NCBI GenBank assembly: GCA_965247065.1
Contig: CBDFGN010000005.1
Coordinates: forward strand, 186,001 to 250,000
Reading direction: 5' to 3'
Source of the DNA: CBDFGN01 sp965247065
GTDB taxonomy: Bacteria > Bacteroidota > Bacteroidia > Cytophagales > Cyclobacteriaceae
DNA: 64,000 nt
In this document: positions 26,820 through 36,854 of the stretch, piece after piece
Numbering within the stretch: the first letter of the stretch is position 1
Layout of the letters: each line of letters begins with the position of its first letter
The notes under the pieces: generated by a model
What the model saw: the letters and a program-made list of their open reading frames with translations, nothing else
The model's database searches: none
Told to the model about the DNA's origin: nothing
Position numbers and translations under genes: made by a program

Positions 26820-28163
26820 TTAGGGCATTGCCTGAACGATCATTCCAATAAAATCATTGAAGTTAAAACTACCTCGTTTGAACGTGACTCCAGAACGCAC
26901 AATGATTAGTTCCTTCTCGGGTATGATGAACATTCGTTGTCCCTGAAACCCATTGAGGGAAAATGCCTGGGTGGGCACATCCGGCAACCGCCCCCCGGCG
27001 TTAAGCCAGAAACTGCCCCCATACCTCATACTAGATCCGGAAACTGGGGTCCGGACAAAGTCAATCCAGTCTTGGGATAAAAGCCGTTCCCCTTCCCAGA
27101 CTCCTTGGTTCAGGTATAACTGTCCTAATTTAGCCCAGTCGCGCAGGGTGGACCAAAAGTAGGAGGAACCGACAATATATCCGGTGGCGTCGGTCTCCAT
27201 TACCATGCTTTTCACGCCGATTTTGTGAAATACCTCTCGATAGCAAAAATCCCGAAAATGCTGAGCCGAGGGAAAGCGATCTTGAGCCGCCATTACCATT
27301 AAGTTGGTAGTTCCTGAAGAGTACTCCCAATGAGTTCCGGGAAGCTGGTCCAATTCAGATTGAGAGGCGTAATCGCCGATGCCGTCACTCAGGTATAACA
27401 TTTCGGTGGCATCGCAAATCCTATCATAAGCTTCTTCCCAATCCAGCCCTGAATTCATCATGAGCAGATTACCCACTGAAATGTCCTTCCGTCCATCACT
27501 CCAGCCCGGAATAATACCGGTTTCGTTCCGATCCCATAAGCCAAGATATTCCATTCTTCCTATGATAGTAGCTGAGACACTTTTGGACATACTCCAGCCC
27601 AACAGCGGAGTTTCGGCCGTTGCTCCATGAGCGTATTGCTCTGCTACCAGATGCCCCTTGTAGAAAACCGCCACTCCACGGGTGTTTCTAATAGATTTAG
27701 GATCGGGCTCCTCGAAGGCTGAAGCAACTACCAATCGGACCCGCTCTCGAACAGTGCTATCCAGTAAACCGCTGGTGTCGGATGAAATATCTGGCCAATT
27801 GAAGGAATACGGGCTGGCTGATTCACTGAAGGAATCAGCCCTTGCCTGGTCAATGGTAAGATCATGTACCAATGCGCAACCCAAGCCTGACCGGTAAACG
27901 GCGGTTTGAGGATTCAATCCAAACATGCTGCCGGTTACTACCTGTTTCTTGGTATTAACATCCAAGTTCACCTGCCTCACCACTGGGAAATTTAGGTCGG
28001 TTGTCCGAATCTCATCTAAAGACAGGCCTCCCACGAAAAGGCAGGAGCAAACGTATTTAGCCGCGTAACCAGTGGCAATACTGACCATAGGCAAAACGGC
28101 AACGTACAAGTAGGTAAATCCCCCGGCCAGGATAACCAGGACCATTATGAGATATATTCTCAT
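26820..28163 (-). CDS. Serine hydrolase, class C beta-lactamase/DD-peptidase fold
   Basis: 447 aa with an N-terminal membrane anchor or signal (MRIYLIMVLVILAGGFTYLYVAVL). The nucleophile motif is SMSK (S-x-x-K) in LLGWSMSKSVSATIIG, the YSS motif (second catalytic motif, Y-x-N/S) is in HWEYSSGTTNL, and the third motif is a variant, LNGFQGQR. The extra N-terminal region of about 120 residues is typical of the periplasmic 6-aminohexanoate-hydrolase-like/serine hydrolase subgroup. Substrate unknown. It stands alone. Confidence 0.92.
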   Translation of the reverse strand: MRIYLIMVLVILAGGFTYLYVAVLPMVSIATGYAAKYVCSCLFVGGLSLDEIRTTDLNFPVVRQVNLDVNTKKQVVTGSMFGLNPQTAVYRSGLGCALVHDLTIDQARADSFSESASPYSFNWPDISSDTSGLLDSTVRERVRLVVASAFEEPDPKSIRNTRGVAVFYKGHLVAEQYAHGATAETPLLGWSMSKSVSATIIGRMEYLGLWDRNETGIIPGWSDGRKDISVGNLLMMNSGLDWEEAYDRICDATEMLYLSDGIGDYASQSELDQLPGTHWEYSSGTTNLMVMAAQDRFPSAQHFRDFCYREVFHKIGVKSMVMETDATGYIVGSSYFWSTLRDWAKLGQLYLNQGVWEGERLLSQDWIDFVRTPVSGSSMRYGGSFWLNAGGRLPDVPTQAFSLNGFQGQRMFIIPEKELIIVRSGVTFKRGSFNFNDFIGMIVQAMP

Positions 28164-28475
28164 TGCATTTCAAAAGTAACAAAACGACTGGGTGTCAGTA
28201 GAATGATCGGGAATGAAAATTCGAATTTCGATCATCGTATCTGTCAATCCACCGGCGGGCGCCAAGCGCGCGTCGATCTTATAGTTGAAGTCAAGGCCTT
28301 AACTGGATGGGCAAATTAGGATTGAGCCCTGGAGTTTTCAAGCAATTGAGGATTTCGCCAGCTACTTAAGGAATATGAGGTATCGGCCAAATTAATTCCA
28401 ACCATCAATCGGGGGTAAAATGTATAGTGCATGCGGGTAGGAGAACACTTCCCCCTAATCGGTTAAAAGATCTTA
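28164..28475. other. Intergenic stretch, no gene supported
   Basis: 312 bases between a serine hydrolase start and the end of the next minus gene. A + frame at 28213 begins MKIRISIIVSVNPPAG and stops after 23 codons. No other signal was seen. Confidence 0.4.
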
Positions 28476-29572
28476 TCATAGCCACTCATTGCGGCATTGG
28501 TTCAGGAATTCCCTTTTGACCATTCTCGGGGTGTTGATATTAAAGTAAAAATCATCCAGGTATCTCATGGTACTCTTGACATAACTCGGTTCCAACAATT
28601 CGGTGTTTTCATAAAGCGCATAGATCTCATCCTTTTTTTTGCGGAACAGTTCGAAGGTCTTCTGGAATTCGGCTTCGGTGCGACAGTGGCCCCAGAATAA
28701 TCTCTCCCTGACACTTTCAATAGAAAGCTGTTCGGCAGGCACAGCGTAGCTGGCGTAAACCAGTCCGCAATAATCAAAATCATAGGCCACCGGGATTGCC
28801 AGCGGCTTTAAGGGATCATTTGATTTTACCAGTTTCATATTGTGCATTCCCGGAACTGAAAAGTCCGTATTGCCGATCAGGTACTGAAACACAACCATTA
28901 TGTCTATAGGGTCCGTGTCCAGTGAACTGGGGGCCAGATTCTTGAGGGTCACCTCTGATGATCCAGTGCGCTTTGAGAGCTCAGCAATATCCTCGATTAA
29001 AAAAGCATACCTGGTGTCCGGCTTATACTTTCCGTTCGTGTCAATATAAAGGACTCTCATAAGACGAACCCGCAAACTGTAATCGGTCAAAATATTATAG
29101 ATCTTGTAAACGGCATACTCTCGCATCAAATATTGCTGATATATGCCGGAGGCTTTGCACTCGACGACAACCTTCATTTTGTCAAATTCTCGTAACTGCT
29201 TTAACCTTGCCTCTTTGGGAAAATTCATCTTTAAAGGTGGATAGTAGCAGTTTTTACGGGAAAGTTACCCCGTGCCTTAATTTCGATATTGCGGGTGATG
29301 AGAACTGTATCGTTGTACTCTGTCGTCAGCTGGGCCGGTTGATAGGCCCCTTCGAACTTGGTTTTCATCAAGTTTTTGAAATCGGATTTGATGGTGATGT
29401 CAAGGATTTCTTCATTGTCAAAAAGGTTCATCTTGCCCGCATCCTGCTTGAAGGCGCTCTTGAATTCCGGCGAATGTTGGTATAGTGAATCGAAATCGTG
29501 CTGGGCCAATCCCACAACGGGAATCATGCAAAATGCCGCCAGAGCGAGCAGCTTGCAAGGATAATGGTTCAT
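28476..29572 (-). pseudogene. Exported conserved protein of unknown function, frameshifted
   Basis: Two frames make one protein. The first (29572 down) has a signal peptide ending VVGLAQ, then ILDITIKSDFKNLMKTK and ITRNIEIKARGNF. The second continues CYYPPLKMNFPKEARLKQL, VVVECKASGIYQQYLMREYA and ends with a domain containing IPVAYDFDYCGLVYASYAVP. The switch is at the CCC run near 29253, where one more C gives NFPRKNCYYPPLK. Combined length is about 365 aa. The DFDYCGL and GNTDFSV stretches recall kinase-like CotH proteins, but that is a weak resemblance. It may be a homopolymer sequencing error. Confidence 0.7.
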
Positions 29573-29991
29573 AAATGTCGGTCTAGTTCGAGATCAAAAA
29601 TAGAAATTAATAAATACGATGCAAACCCTCTAATTGATTCCCAATTGCCTCCAATCGGACTTGAAAATTCCCTAATTCTGTCTACTTTCGAAACCGTGAA
29701 ACCAGACCTCATGGCTTGATGGTCTGGTTGAGGGACCGACAGTGGAATAACTCCGCTGCACAAGACCGCAACTCTCACGTTAATCGAACCCCCCAATCCC
29801 GTGAGCGTGGAACCAACAATATCGTAACTACAATTCCAATCGGTCCGGATAGTCGGCTGGCCATGGTGACGCTGGTCGTGGAGGTAGACGATAAAATTGG
29901 CCGTCATATCTTCTCAGCATCCACCAACGCCATGTGATTAAAGAACTGTAAACAAGTTAAAACCCAGCCCGCTAATTCAGCAATGGTTAAA
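29573..29991. other. Intergenic stretch, no gene supported
   Basis: About 420 bases. A minus frame of 112 codons and a + frame of 73 codons cross here, but both are compositionally unlike the neighbouring proteins and match nothing recognised. A + reading ANPLIDSQLPPIGLENSLIL stops soon after. It is possibly decayed sequence between two damaged genes. Confidence 0.4.
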
Positions 29992-30531
29992 CTAACCGGC
30001 AACTCCCAGCAGGCCATCAAGGCTCCGGAAATTATTGGCCCCAACGTACTCAGTGATGCCTTCTTCGCCTTTATTTTCGGCCCATATGATCAGAGCGTCC
30101 CTATCCGATTGGAACTGGTAGCTGGGAACTCCGTAACCACAGGAGTCGGCTATTCGAAGCACATTCACTTTTATTATGGACCTTACACCGGTTTAGAGGG
30201 GAAAAAAATGCTTAAGGTTTTCAAATTCCGAGGACGCTTTAAGCATAACCTCTCCCTTGCCATATCCGGAGAATTTTAGGAGGCCCCTGAAAGGTGCAAA
30301 ACATCAAAGTAATCCTTTCTCTTTAAGATGGGCGATGGTTTCCACACCGCTGCCTGTAAGATCCAGATAGACTGCAGTGTGATCATCCAAAACCCTAAAG
30401 GAGTCTAGGCCTTTAGGCGAACAATTCACCATTCCGTTCCTGCTCATCGGTGCCGTGCTGACGAAAAACATCTTTTGGTCCTCAATCCATTTCCTGATTT
30501 GAGGCCCTAATGATTCAAAAGCCTTTCCCAT
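29992..30531 (-). pseudogene. Pyridoxamine 5'-phosphate oxidase-family protein, broken
   Basis: FMN-binding split-barrel protein. The 5' part is intact from the ATG at 30531 (MGKAFESLGPQIRKWI, FFVSTAPMSRNGMVNCSPKG, YLDLTGSGVETIAHL). It then shifts frame after HLKEK into ITLMFCTFQGPPKIL, shifts again into YGKGEVMLKASSEFENLKHF, and meets a TAA at about 30230. Past it VRSIIKVNVLRIADSCGYGV and WAENKGEEGITEYVG finish the family pattern, to TAG at 29992. Two frameshifts plus a stop over 540 bases mean real decay. Confidence 0.85.
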
Positions 30532-30579
30532 CTTATTGTATATTTTAGTTGGAAATTGACCGTGCAAATTTAGAAGTTT

Positions 30580-31632
30580 ATGCTAGCATCCAAGTTTCAG
30601 ATCGAATTCTTCTTTTTCAAACTGCTCCTGGTGTCGCTGGGCTGGCTAACTCTAAGCCCCTTGTATTCTCAAAAAACTGACACACTCTTTCTGAAAAACG
30701 GAGACAGGATGATTGGCGAAGTGAAGGGTTTAAAATACGGGATCCTAAATTACAGCACTAGCAGCATGGGGACGATAAAAATCGAATGGATTGACGTAGC
30801 TCGAGTCTTGTCCAACAAGGATTTTGTCGCCAAACTTGATGATGGGGAAATACTACGGGGCCAATTCGACTCAACCGCCCTAGTAAATGATCTGATCCAG
30901 GTGATTCCTGACTTGCGGGAACAAACGACATTTCCTCATTTGATAGAAATAACCCCAATTAAGAGGGTAATTTGGCAAAGGTTCGATGGGTATGTGGATC
31001 TTGGGTTCAATTTCACCAAGGGAAGCAACGTCACCAACAATACTTTTGATGCAGGGCTTAAGTGCCGTTCCGAGAAATACCTAGGTGACTTGGCTGTCAG
31101 TTCGATAATTGCCGTGCAGGGAAATGAAGATATTACGACAACCAAGCAGGATGCGATACTGCAAAACTATGTGTTCTTTGAGCATAGCTGGTTTGTGCAA
31201 GGCCTAGTAGGGTGGGAGAGCAATAGTGAGCTAGGAATCGATGGTCGCAGTTTCCTGGGATTTGCTGGTGGGAAAGACCTCCTTCAAAACCAGTCTACTA
31301 ATATGTTCTTTTCATTAGGAAGTATTTTTCAAAGGGAGGTATCCCAGGAATCTGCCAGGCAAACTTCCCTGGAGGGGTTGATTCTGACCCAGTTCAAGAA
31401 GTTTATCTACAAAGAGCCCGAATTGGACATAACTTCCAACCTGGCTTTATTCCCTAGCTTTACCAAAACCGGCAGGATCCGTCTCAATTTTGATCTTAAG
31501 GCAAAGATCGAAATCATCAGCGACCTGTTTCTTGCGCTTACCTTCTATAACAATTTCGATAGTCAACCACCTCCTGGTGCTGCGGCCAGGAATGACTTCG
31601 GCATAAATACCTCCATCGGATATTCATTCTGA
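30580..31632 (+). CDS. DUF481 outer-membrane protein
   Basis: 350 aa with a signal peptide ending SPLYSQ. Residues 33-120 form a small beta domain (TLFLKNGDRMIGEVKGLKYG, the NGD-x-x-x-GE pattern seen before DUF481 barrels). The C-terminal 220 residues are alternating strands (GYVDLGFNFTKGSNVTNNTF, WFVQGLVGWESNSELGI) ending in an aromatic strand, GINTSIGYSF, consistent with outer-membrane insertion. The function of DUF481 is unknown. The next gene starts two bases after its stop, suggesting a shared transcript. Confidence 0.9.
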   Translation: MLASKFQIEFFFFKLLLVSLGWLTLSPLYSQKTDTLFLKNGDRMIGEVKGLKYGILNYSTSSMGTIKIEWIDVARVLSNKDFVAKLDDGEILRGQFDSTALVNDLIQVIPDLREQTTFPHLIEITPIKRVIWQRFDGYVDLGFNFTKGSNVTNNTFDAGLKCRSEKYLGDLAVSSIIAVQGNEDITTTKQDAILQNYVFFEHSWFVQGLVGWESNSELGIDGRSFLGFAGGKDLLQNQSTNMFFSLGSIFQREVSQESARQTSLEGLILTQFKKFIYKEPELDITSNLALFPSFTKTGRIRLNFDLKAKIEIISDLFLALTFYNNFDSQPPPGAAARNDFGINTSIGYSF

Positions 31633-31634
31633 AC

Positions 31635-32330
31635 ATGGCCAGGAAACCATTTCTGGAAGTTTTGTATGAGGATAACCACTTGCTGGTGGTTTGCAAGCCA
31701 GCGGGAATATTGGTTCAAGGGGACACTACTGGCGACTTCTCATTGGTAGATTTGGCCAAGGATTATTTAAAGTTCAAGTATCGAAAACCGGGTAAGATCT
31801 TTGTCGGCCTGGTGCACCGGCTGGATAGGCCGGTTAGTGGAGTGCTACTTTTGGCTCGGACTTCAAAGGCGCTGGAAAGAATGAATCAGGCCTTTAAGGA
31901 CAGGAAGGTAGTGAAAACCTATTGGGCCGCGGTGGAATCTCTCCCGGACCAGGATAAGGCTCGCCTGGTGCATTGGCTAACCAAGGACTCCCGTCGCAAT
32001 GTAGTGCATGCTTATCAGAAACAACGTCCAGGTTCATTGAAAGCAGAACTCAACTACGAGTTGAAAGGACGCTCAGGAAAATGGTTCTTGCTGGAAATCG
32101 GTTTATTAAGCGGGCGACCACATCAGATAAGGACCCAGCTCAAGGCAATTGGCTGCCCTATCGTAGGAGATCTAAAATATGGATCGTCCCGGAAGACCAG
32201 TAACGGGAGCATTATGCTACATGCTCGTCGTCTTGAATTGCCACACCCGGTAAAAGGCGCCTCGGTCATTGTCACCGCAGATCCGCAAAGAGCCCAGCCC
32301 TGGATTGATTTTATGAACCTGGCGGAATAA
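31635..32330 (+). CDS. RluA-family RNA pseudouridine synthase
   Basis: 231 aa, no S4 domain. The catalytic motif is GLVHRLDRPVSGVLLLARTS with Asp in HRLDRP, preceded by YEDNHLLVVCKPAGILVQG and followed by the GRPHQIRTQLKAIG and GSIMLHARRLELPHP blocks. It converts uridine to pseudouridine in rRNA or tRNA; the exact target (RluC, RluD, TruC type) is not resolved. It begins two bases after the DUF481 gene and converges with the OmpA/PD40 gene, their stop codons being adjacent. Confidence 0.94.
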   Translation: MARKPFLEVLYEDNHLLVVCKPAGILVQGDTTGDFSLVDLAKDYLKFKYRKPGKIFVGLVHRLDRPVSGVLLLARTSKALERMNQAFKDRKVVKTYWAAVESLPDQDKARLVHWLTKDSRRNVVHAYQKQRPGSLKAELNYELKGRSGKWFLLEIGLLSGRPHQIRTQLKAIGCPIVGDLKYGSSRKTSNGSIMLHARRLELPHPVKGASVIVTADPQRAQPWIDFMNLAE

Positions 32331-32331
32331 C

Positions 32332-34152
32332 CTATTCCAATATTTTTGCTTCCGCCCAATAATTCCTATCCGGGGTCGATCGGTCCGAAGTCCATTGGGC
32401 CCCGTAACCTTTAGCCTCAAACAGGGCTGGAGGCGCACCCTTGCCTACCAAATAGTCAACCACCGCCTGGGCCTGGTCTTGAGTGCGGTCGTTATGATAG
32501 GTGTAGTTTAACTTCAGAAACCGGACCTCGAGCGAATCACGTTGGAATTCCGAGTAACCAAGGATTATCAATGAATCCTGCGCTGCTTCAAATGGATCTA
32601 TGGTAGGCACGATCATTTGAGAGCTATCTTCTTCAGCCAACACTGAGGGCTCTCCCGTATTTGTCAGAGCCATACTCGTGGAATCATATCCAACAGCGGC
32701 GGAATCGGAAGCTGCCAGGGTTGAGTCATTCCGGAGGGTGGTGTCTTCTAAGACCGGTGGGGGCACCGCCAAAACTTGAAAGATTGAGTCCACAATCACT
32801 TCGGTCAGGTCCGGCGAGCTACGAGTTGAGTCGGAAATCAACTCCTTGATATGGACTCCTATCTCCACTCGCATTCCAGCATTCTTTTGAAGCAACAGGC
32901 TTAAGCGTCGAAGCTCTATCGAGGATCCATCCGAAATTTCACTTCCATAGTGCGCGAAATGGAGGGCGGTTAGTGGTTGAATTGTACCGGGATTCAGAGG
33001 CTCCGAGACGCCTTCGATATTGCGATGACCCAGCTTTTCAAGAGTTTCAATTTCAATTGTCTCAGAATAAAAAGTGGATTTGTGGTCCAATGGATATACC
33101 GAGAAATCGTAGATGCTCCCCGAGGGAATCAAACCGAAATAGGTGCCGTCGGGCCGCAATCGCATTGAGCTGAACAGCTGATTATCGGCCAGGTCATATA
33201 TCTGCACTATGGCACCGGGGGTTTCAGCTGGAGTAGAAAATCGACCCTGAACCACCAGGACATTGCGCGGGCGAAGATCCTCCGGAATTCGACCGATGAA
33301 GATATTGTCGTAGCCCCTGTCATTCTTGGCTGAGAAGAAGATGAGGTCCCCCTTGGCTGGGACACTAACGAAATCGTCATCGCTTTCTGTATTAAGGAAG
33401 TCCAAATTCACCGGCTCAGACCAGCCCGTTCGCTCCTTACGGGTCAGGTAGAGATCAGTGCCACCCTTGCCGCCAGGCCTGTCGGAAGCAAAAATCAGGG
33501 TCTCATTATCGGCCATTATGCGCGGCGTAGTTTCATGCCCGGTGTTGATGGGAATAGGTAGCTTTTCCGGTTCCTGCCACGAAGTCCCTTTTCTTTGACT
33601 AGTATATAACGAACACCCCGCAGCACGGTTCTGATCCATATCTTGACAACGCATAAAATAAAGACTCTTTCGATCTGGGGAGATTGAAGGGCTGCCCTCG
33701 TGCATGGAGGAGTTTATCGGTTTACCGAGGTTTACCGGAGTGCCCCAATTGAGATTCGATCCGGCCGTACTCCAGATGTCGTAAAGTCCTATGCCCGGAG
33801 ATCTGCGAGAGGTAAAGTATACCTCGCGGCCATCCTGACTCAAAAAGTACCCTCTCTCATAGTCAAGATTAGATTTATAGACGCCTATTATCTCTTCGGG
33901 TTTTGACCACACGTCGGGACGGACTTGCCTTGAAAACATCAACTCCAAATTTCCTGTTGAGGAATAGGTCGACAGGAAAAGCATTGTGCGAGCGTCAGCA
34001 CTTAGGCTGGGGGTGTTGTGGGAGCTATTAGGAATATTCAGACTTCGATCCAGTGGGCGTTTGACGAATTGGCCGTAGCTGGGGGAGTATGATAAGAATA
34101 TACCCAATGCACAAATCGTCCAAATTTTGAGGTGAGTGGTATTGGGTTTCAT
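32332..34152 (-). CDS. PD40-repeat OmpA-like outer-membrane protein
   Basis: 606 aa with a signal peptide (ends PSYGQ). Residues 40-300 carry WD40-like/PD40 repeats (GSPSISPDRKSLYFMR, TPRIMADNETLIFASDRPGGKG, YFTSRRSPGIGLYDIW). A carboxypeptidase-like beta domain follows. The OmpA-like domain is split: its first half (GSSIELRRLSLLLQKNAGMRVEIGVH) is separated by an acidic Ser/Asp/Thr-rich insert of about 115 residues from its second half (DQAQAVVDYLVGKGAPPALF, GYGAQW). The normal peptidoglycan-binding Asp/Arg pattern (HTDN, LSxxRA) is not evident. A T9SS-type PorE or gliding-related role is possible. Confidence 0.85.
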   Translation of the reverse strand: MKPNTTHLKIWTICALGIFLSYSPSYGQFVKRPLDRSLNIPNSSHNTPSLSADARTMLFLSTYSSTGNLELMFSRQVRPDVWSKPEEIIGVYKSNLDYERGYFLSQDGREVYFTSRRSPGIGLYDIWSTAGSNLNWGTPVNLGKPINSSMHEGSPSISPDRKSLYFMRCQDMDQNRAAGCSLYTSQRKGTSWQEPEKLPIPINTGHETTPRIMADNETLIFASDRPGGKGGTDLYLTRKERTGWSEPVNLDFLNTESDDDFVSVPAKGDLIFFSAKNDRGYDNIFIGRIPEDLRPRNVLVVQGRFSTPAETPGAIVQIYDLADNQLFSSMRLRPDGTYFGLIPSGSIYDFSVYPLDHKSTFYSETIEIETLEKLGHRNIEGVSEPLNPGTIQPLTALHFAHYGSEISDGSSIELRRLSLLLQKNAGMRVEIGVHIKELISDSTRSSPDLTEVIVDSIFQVLAVPPPVLEDTTLRNDSTLAASDSAAVGYDSTSMALTNTGEPSVLAEEDSSQMIVPTIDPFEAAQDSLIILGYSEFQRDSLEVRFLKLNYTYHNDRTQDQAQAVVDYLVGKGAPPALFEAKGYGAQWTSDRSTPDRNYWAEAKILE

Positions 34153-34353
34153 AGTCTTACAATATAAGCAATAAACTCAATGTGAAAGCTGGGCAGAATA
34201 ATACCCAAATAGAATGCTACCAAGTTTTTTGTTCCGGGAATGGATACCTTAGACTTTCTCTACTGTCTATTGAAAAAAATACCCCTATGCACTAAGGGTA
34301 GCCGAGGAATGGATTGTCTTAAGGACAAAAGATGATGAAACTATAAAAAGCAA

Positions 34354-36702
34354 ATGAAATCACTCTTTTCTATTGTGCTGGCGGCAATCCTTTTTCTGCC
34401 AGCTTTTTCACAGGAAAAGTTCACCATTAGTGGATACGTCAATGATGGCGATAATGGGGAGGAGCTGATCGGTGTTACCGTATTTGTCCAGGAAATATCA
34501 TCTGGATCAGCCACAAACTTTTATGGGTTTTACTCGGTTACTCTGCCCGCTGGCCAATATAATCTGGTCTACAGATATGTCGGATACCAAACAATCAGTA
34601 AGGAGATCGATCTCGCTCAGAGCATGGAGTTGAATATTGATCTTCCGTCGGAGACCATTCTGCTTGAGCAGGTTGTTATCACCGACGAGAGAGAAGATGC
34701 CCATGTCACCGATATTCAAATGAGTAGGCACGAAATAAGCCCGGATTTGGTACGAAAGCTTCCGGCACTGTTTGGAGAACCGGATATTATCAAAATGGTT
34801 CAGATGCAACCCGGAGTTATTGCCGTGGCCGAAGGGACTTCCAACTACTTTGTCCGAGGTGGGAGTGGAGATCAGAACTTGATCTTGATCGATGAGGCCC
34901 CGGTATACGATCCTTCTCATTTTTTTGGATTGTTCTCGGTCTTCAACGCTGACGTAATAAAAAAGTCGGAGCTGTACAAAGGGGGCATACCCTCCCAGTT
35001 TGGAGGACGCCTGGCATCCATATTGGATGTCCGGACCAAAGACGGGAACGATAAGAAATTCGGTGGGTCGGCAGGATTAGGAATTCTGGCCAGCAGGGTG
35101 ATGTTGGAGGGACCGATTAAGAAAGAAACCAGTTCTTTCATTGTTTCCGGTAGAAGATCCTATATCGATCTATTCCTGAATGGCCAGGATATCGACAAGG
35201 TTTTCTTTTATGATGCCAATGCCAAGGTGAATTGGCGCCGAGGAAATAAGAATCGATTCTATGTAGCAGCATATGTTGGCAGGGATGTTCAGGAATTTCA
35301 GGACGCTGGGAAATTCGGATGGGGCAACGCCACAGGTACCTTCAGATGGAATCATTTATTCAACGATAAACTTTTTTCCAATACCAGCCTTATCTTTTCC
35401 AATTTCGACTATAGCCTTGAGATTTACGACCCAGTCGAAGGACTAAGGTGGACTGCGAACATGCAAGAAGTGGCGTTGAAAGAGGATCTAAACTTATACT
35501 TGAACCCTCAGAACGAACTCAGTTTTGGCTATCACCTCAGCTATCGACGCTTTAGCCCAGGTAGCATTTCTCCAAATGACCCAAACTCTATTTTTAAACC
35601 TACGGAGTTATCCAAAATGTTTGCCCTGGATCATGCTTTGTACTTTGGGAATACCCAAAAAGTTGGGGCTAGAACGTTATTGCAATACGGGGTACGCCTA
35701 TCAATTTTCCAAAATATTGGCGAGTCAACAATTTACACCTACCGGGATCAAAGGGATAACATAAACGTTGAGAGAATAGATTCAACTCATTATGGCCCCT
35801 TCGAGAACATTAAGACTTTCGTGAATCCCGAGCCCCGGTTTTCGGCTCGCTATCTTCTTACCGATGTCAGTTCGGCTAAAATTTCGTATCAGCGAATGAT
35901 CCAGAATGTTCATATGATGAGCAACGGCACCGTGTCTTTGCCATTTAACACTTGGGCTCCTAGCTCTCCTTATCTGGATCCTCAAAGAGCGGATCAAGTT
36001 GCGGCAGGTTATTTTCGTAACGTCAGAAACAACTCCATCGAGCTTTCGGCCGAAGTTTATTACAAGTGGATGAGAAACCTGACTGATTTTGCTGATAATG
36101 CAAACGTTTTTTTCAATCTAGATCTGCCAGTTGAATTCCGAACCGGAAGCTCTGATGCGTACGGCCTCGAATTAATGGCTAAAAAGCAAAAAGGAAATCT
36201 TCAGGGTTTTGCAGCTTATACCTACTCCAAGACCGATCGGATCGTCGAAGGGGCAAACCACGGCTTAGAGTACCCGGCCAACTATGATCGCCGGCATAAC
36301 CTGTCTCTGGTTGCCTCCTATGAGCTAGATGACAAATGGTCTTTCGGTAGTACCTTCGTTTACGCCAGCGGGAGGCCGATAACATTGCCGGTTGGGCGTT
36401 ACGAGTATGAAAGTTACAACGTTAATTACTACACCGGTAGAAATCAATATCGTCTTCCCGCTTACCATCGGCTAGACCTGGCGGTAACCTTGACCCCACG
36501 AAAGAACCAACGACGGAAATGGAAATCCAGCTGGGTTTTTGGAGTGTATAATGTCTATAATCGAAAGAATCCGTTTACGGTATACACGAGGACCAAACAG
36601 GATGACAAGGGTAACATAATCGGCGATGGTTCCGAAAAAGAAGCCCGAATGGTTTCCCTCTTCCCAGTACTACCATCGGTTACCTACAATATTAAATTCT
36701 AA
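34354..36702 (+). CDS. TonB-dependent receptor with carboxypeptidase-like domain
   Basis: 782 aa outer-membrane transporter. A signal peptide (ends PAFSQ) is followed by a CarboxypepD_reg-like domain (FTISGYVNDGDNGEELIGVTV), the plug domain (LPALFGEPDIIKMVQMQPGV, SNYFVRGGSGDQNLILIDEAP) and a C-terminal beta barrel ending with SVTYNIKF. Powered by TonB-ExbBD, it would import an unknown ligand. The DUF4249 gene starts 11 bases downstream; in Bacteroidota this pair occurs together and DUF4249 proteins are surface lipoproteins. No SusD is present. The partner is now broken by an IS element. Confidence 0.93.
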   Translation: MKSLFSIVLAAILFLPAFSQEKFTISGYVNDGDNGEELIGVTVFVQEISSGSATNFYGFYSVTLPAGQYNLVYRYVGYQTISKEIDLAQSMELNIDLPSETILLEQVVITDEREDAHVTDIQMSRHEISPDLVRKLPALFGEPDIIKMVQMQPGVIAVAEGTSNYFVRGGSGDQNLILIDEAPVYDPSHFFGLFSVFNADVIKKSELYKGGIPSQFGGRLASILDVRTKDGNDKKFGGSAGLGILASRVMLEGPIKKETSSFIVSGRRSYIDLFLNGQDIDKVFFYDANAKVNWRRGNKNRFYVAAYVGRDVQEFQDAGKFGWGNATGTFRWNHLFNDKLFSNTSLIFSNFDYSLEIYDPVEGLRWTANMQEVALKEDLNLYLNPQNELSFGYHLSYRRFSPGSISPNDPNSIFKPTELSKMFALDHALYFGNTQKVGARTLLQYGVRLSIFQNIGESTIYTYRDQRDNINVERIDSTHYGPFENIKTFVNPEPRFSARYLLTDVSSAKISYQRMIQNVHMMSNGTVSLPFNTWAPSSPYLDPQRADQVAAGYFRNVRNNSIELSAEVYYKWMRNLTDFADNANVFFNLDLPVEFRTGSSDAYGLELMAKKQKGNLQGFAAYTYSKTDRIVEGANHGLEYPANYDRRHNLSLVASYELDDKWSFGSTFVYASGRPITLPVGRYEYESYNVNYYTGRNQYRLPAYHRLDLAVTLTPRKNQRRKWKSSWVFGVYNVYNRKNPFTVYTRTKQDDKGNIIGDGSEKEARMVSLFPVLPSVTYNIKF

Positions 36703-36854
36703 ACATTAACCAATGAGATTATATATAATCGTATTACTTTCCACGCTCGCTCTGGTGGCGTGTGATGAGCCCTACACAATAGAGCCTCAAGAGACCGATC
36801 CCGTATATATCATCGAGGGGCTGTTAACTGATGAATTCAAACAACACTATATTA

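Noticed and set aside
29983..30279. Open + strand frame of 98 codons with a reasonable start
   Set aside because: The opposite strand carries clear PNPOx-family sequence (SCGYGV, WAENKGEEG) over the same bases, so this frame is an antisense shadow.
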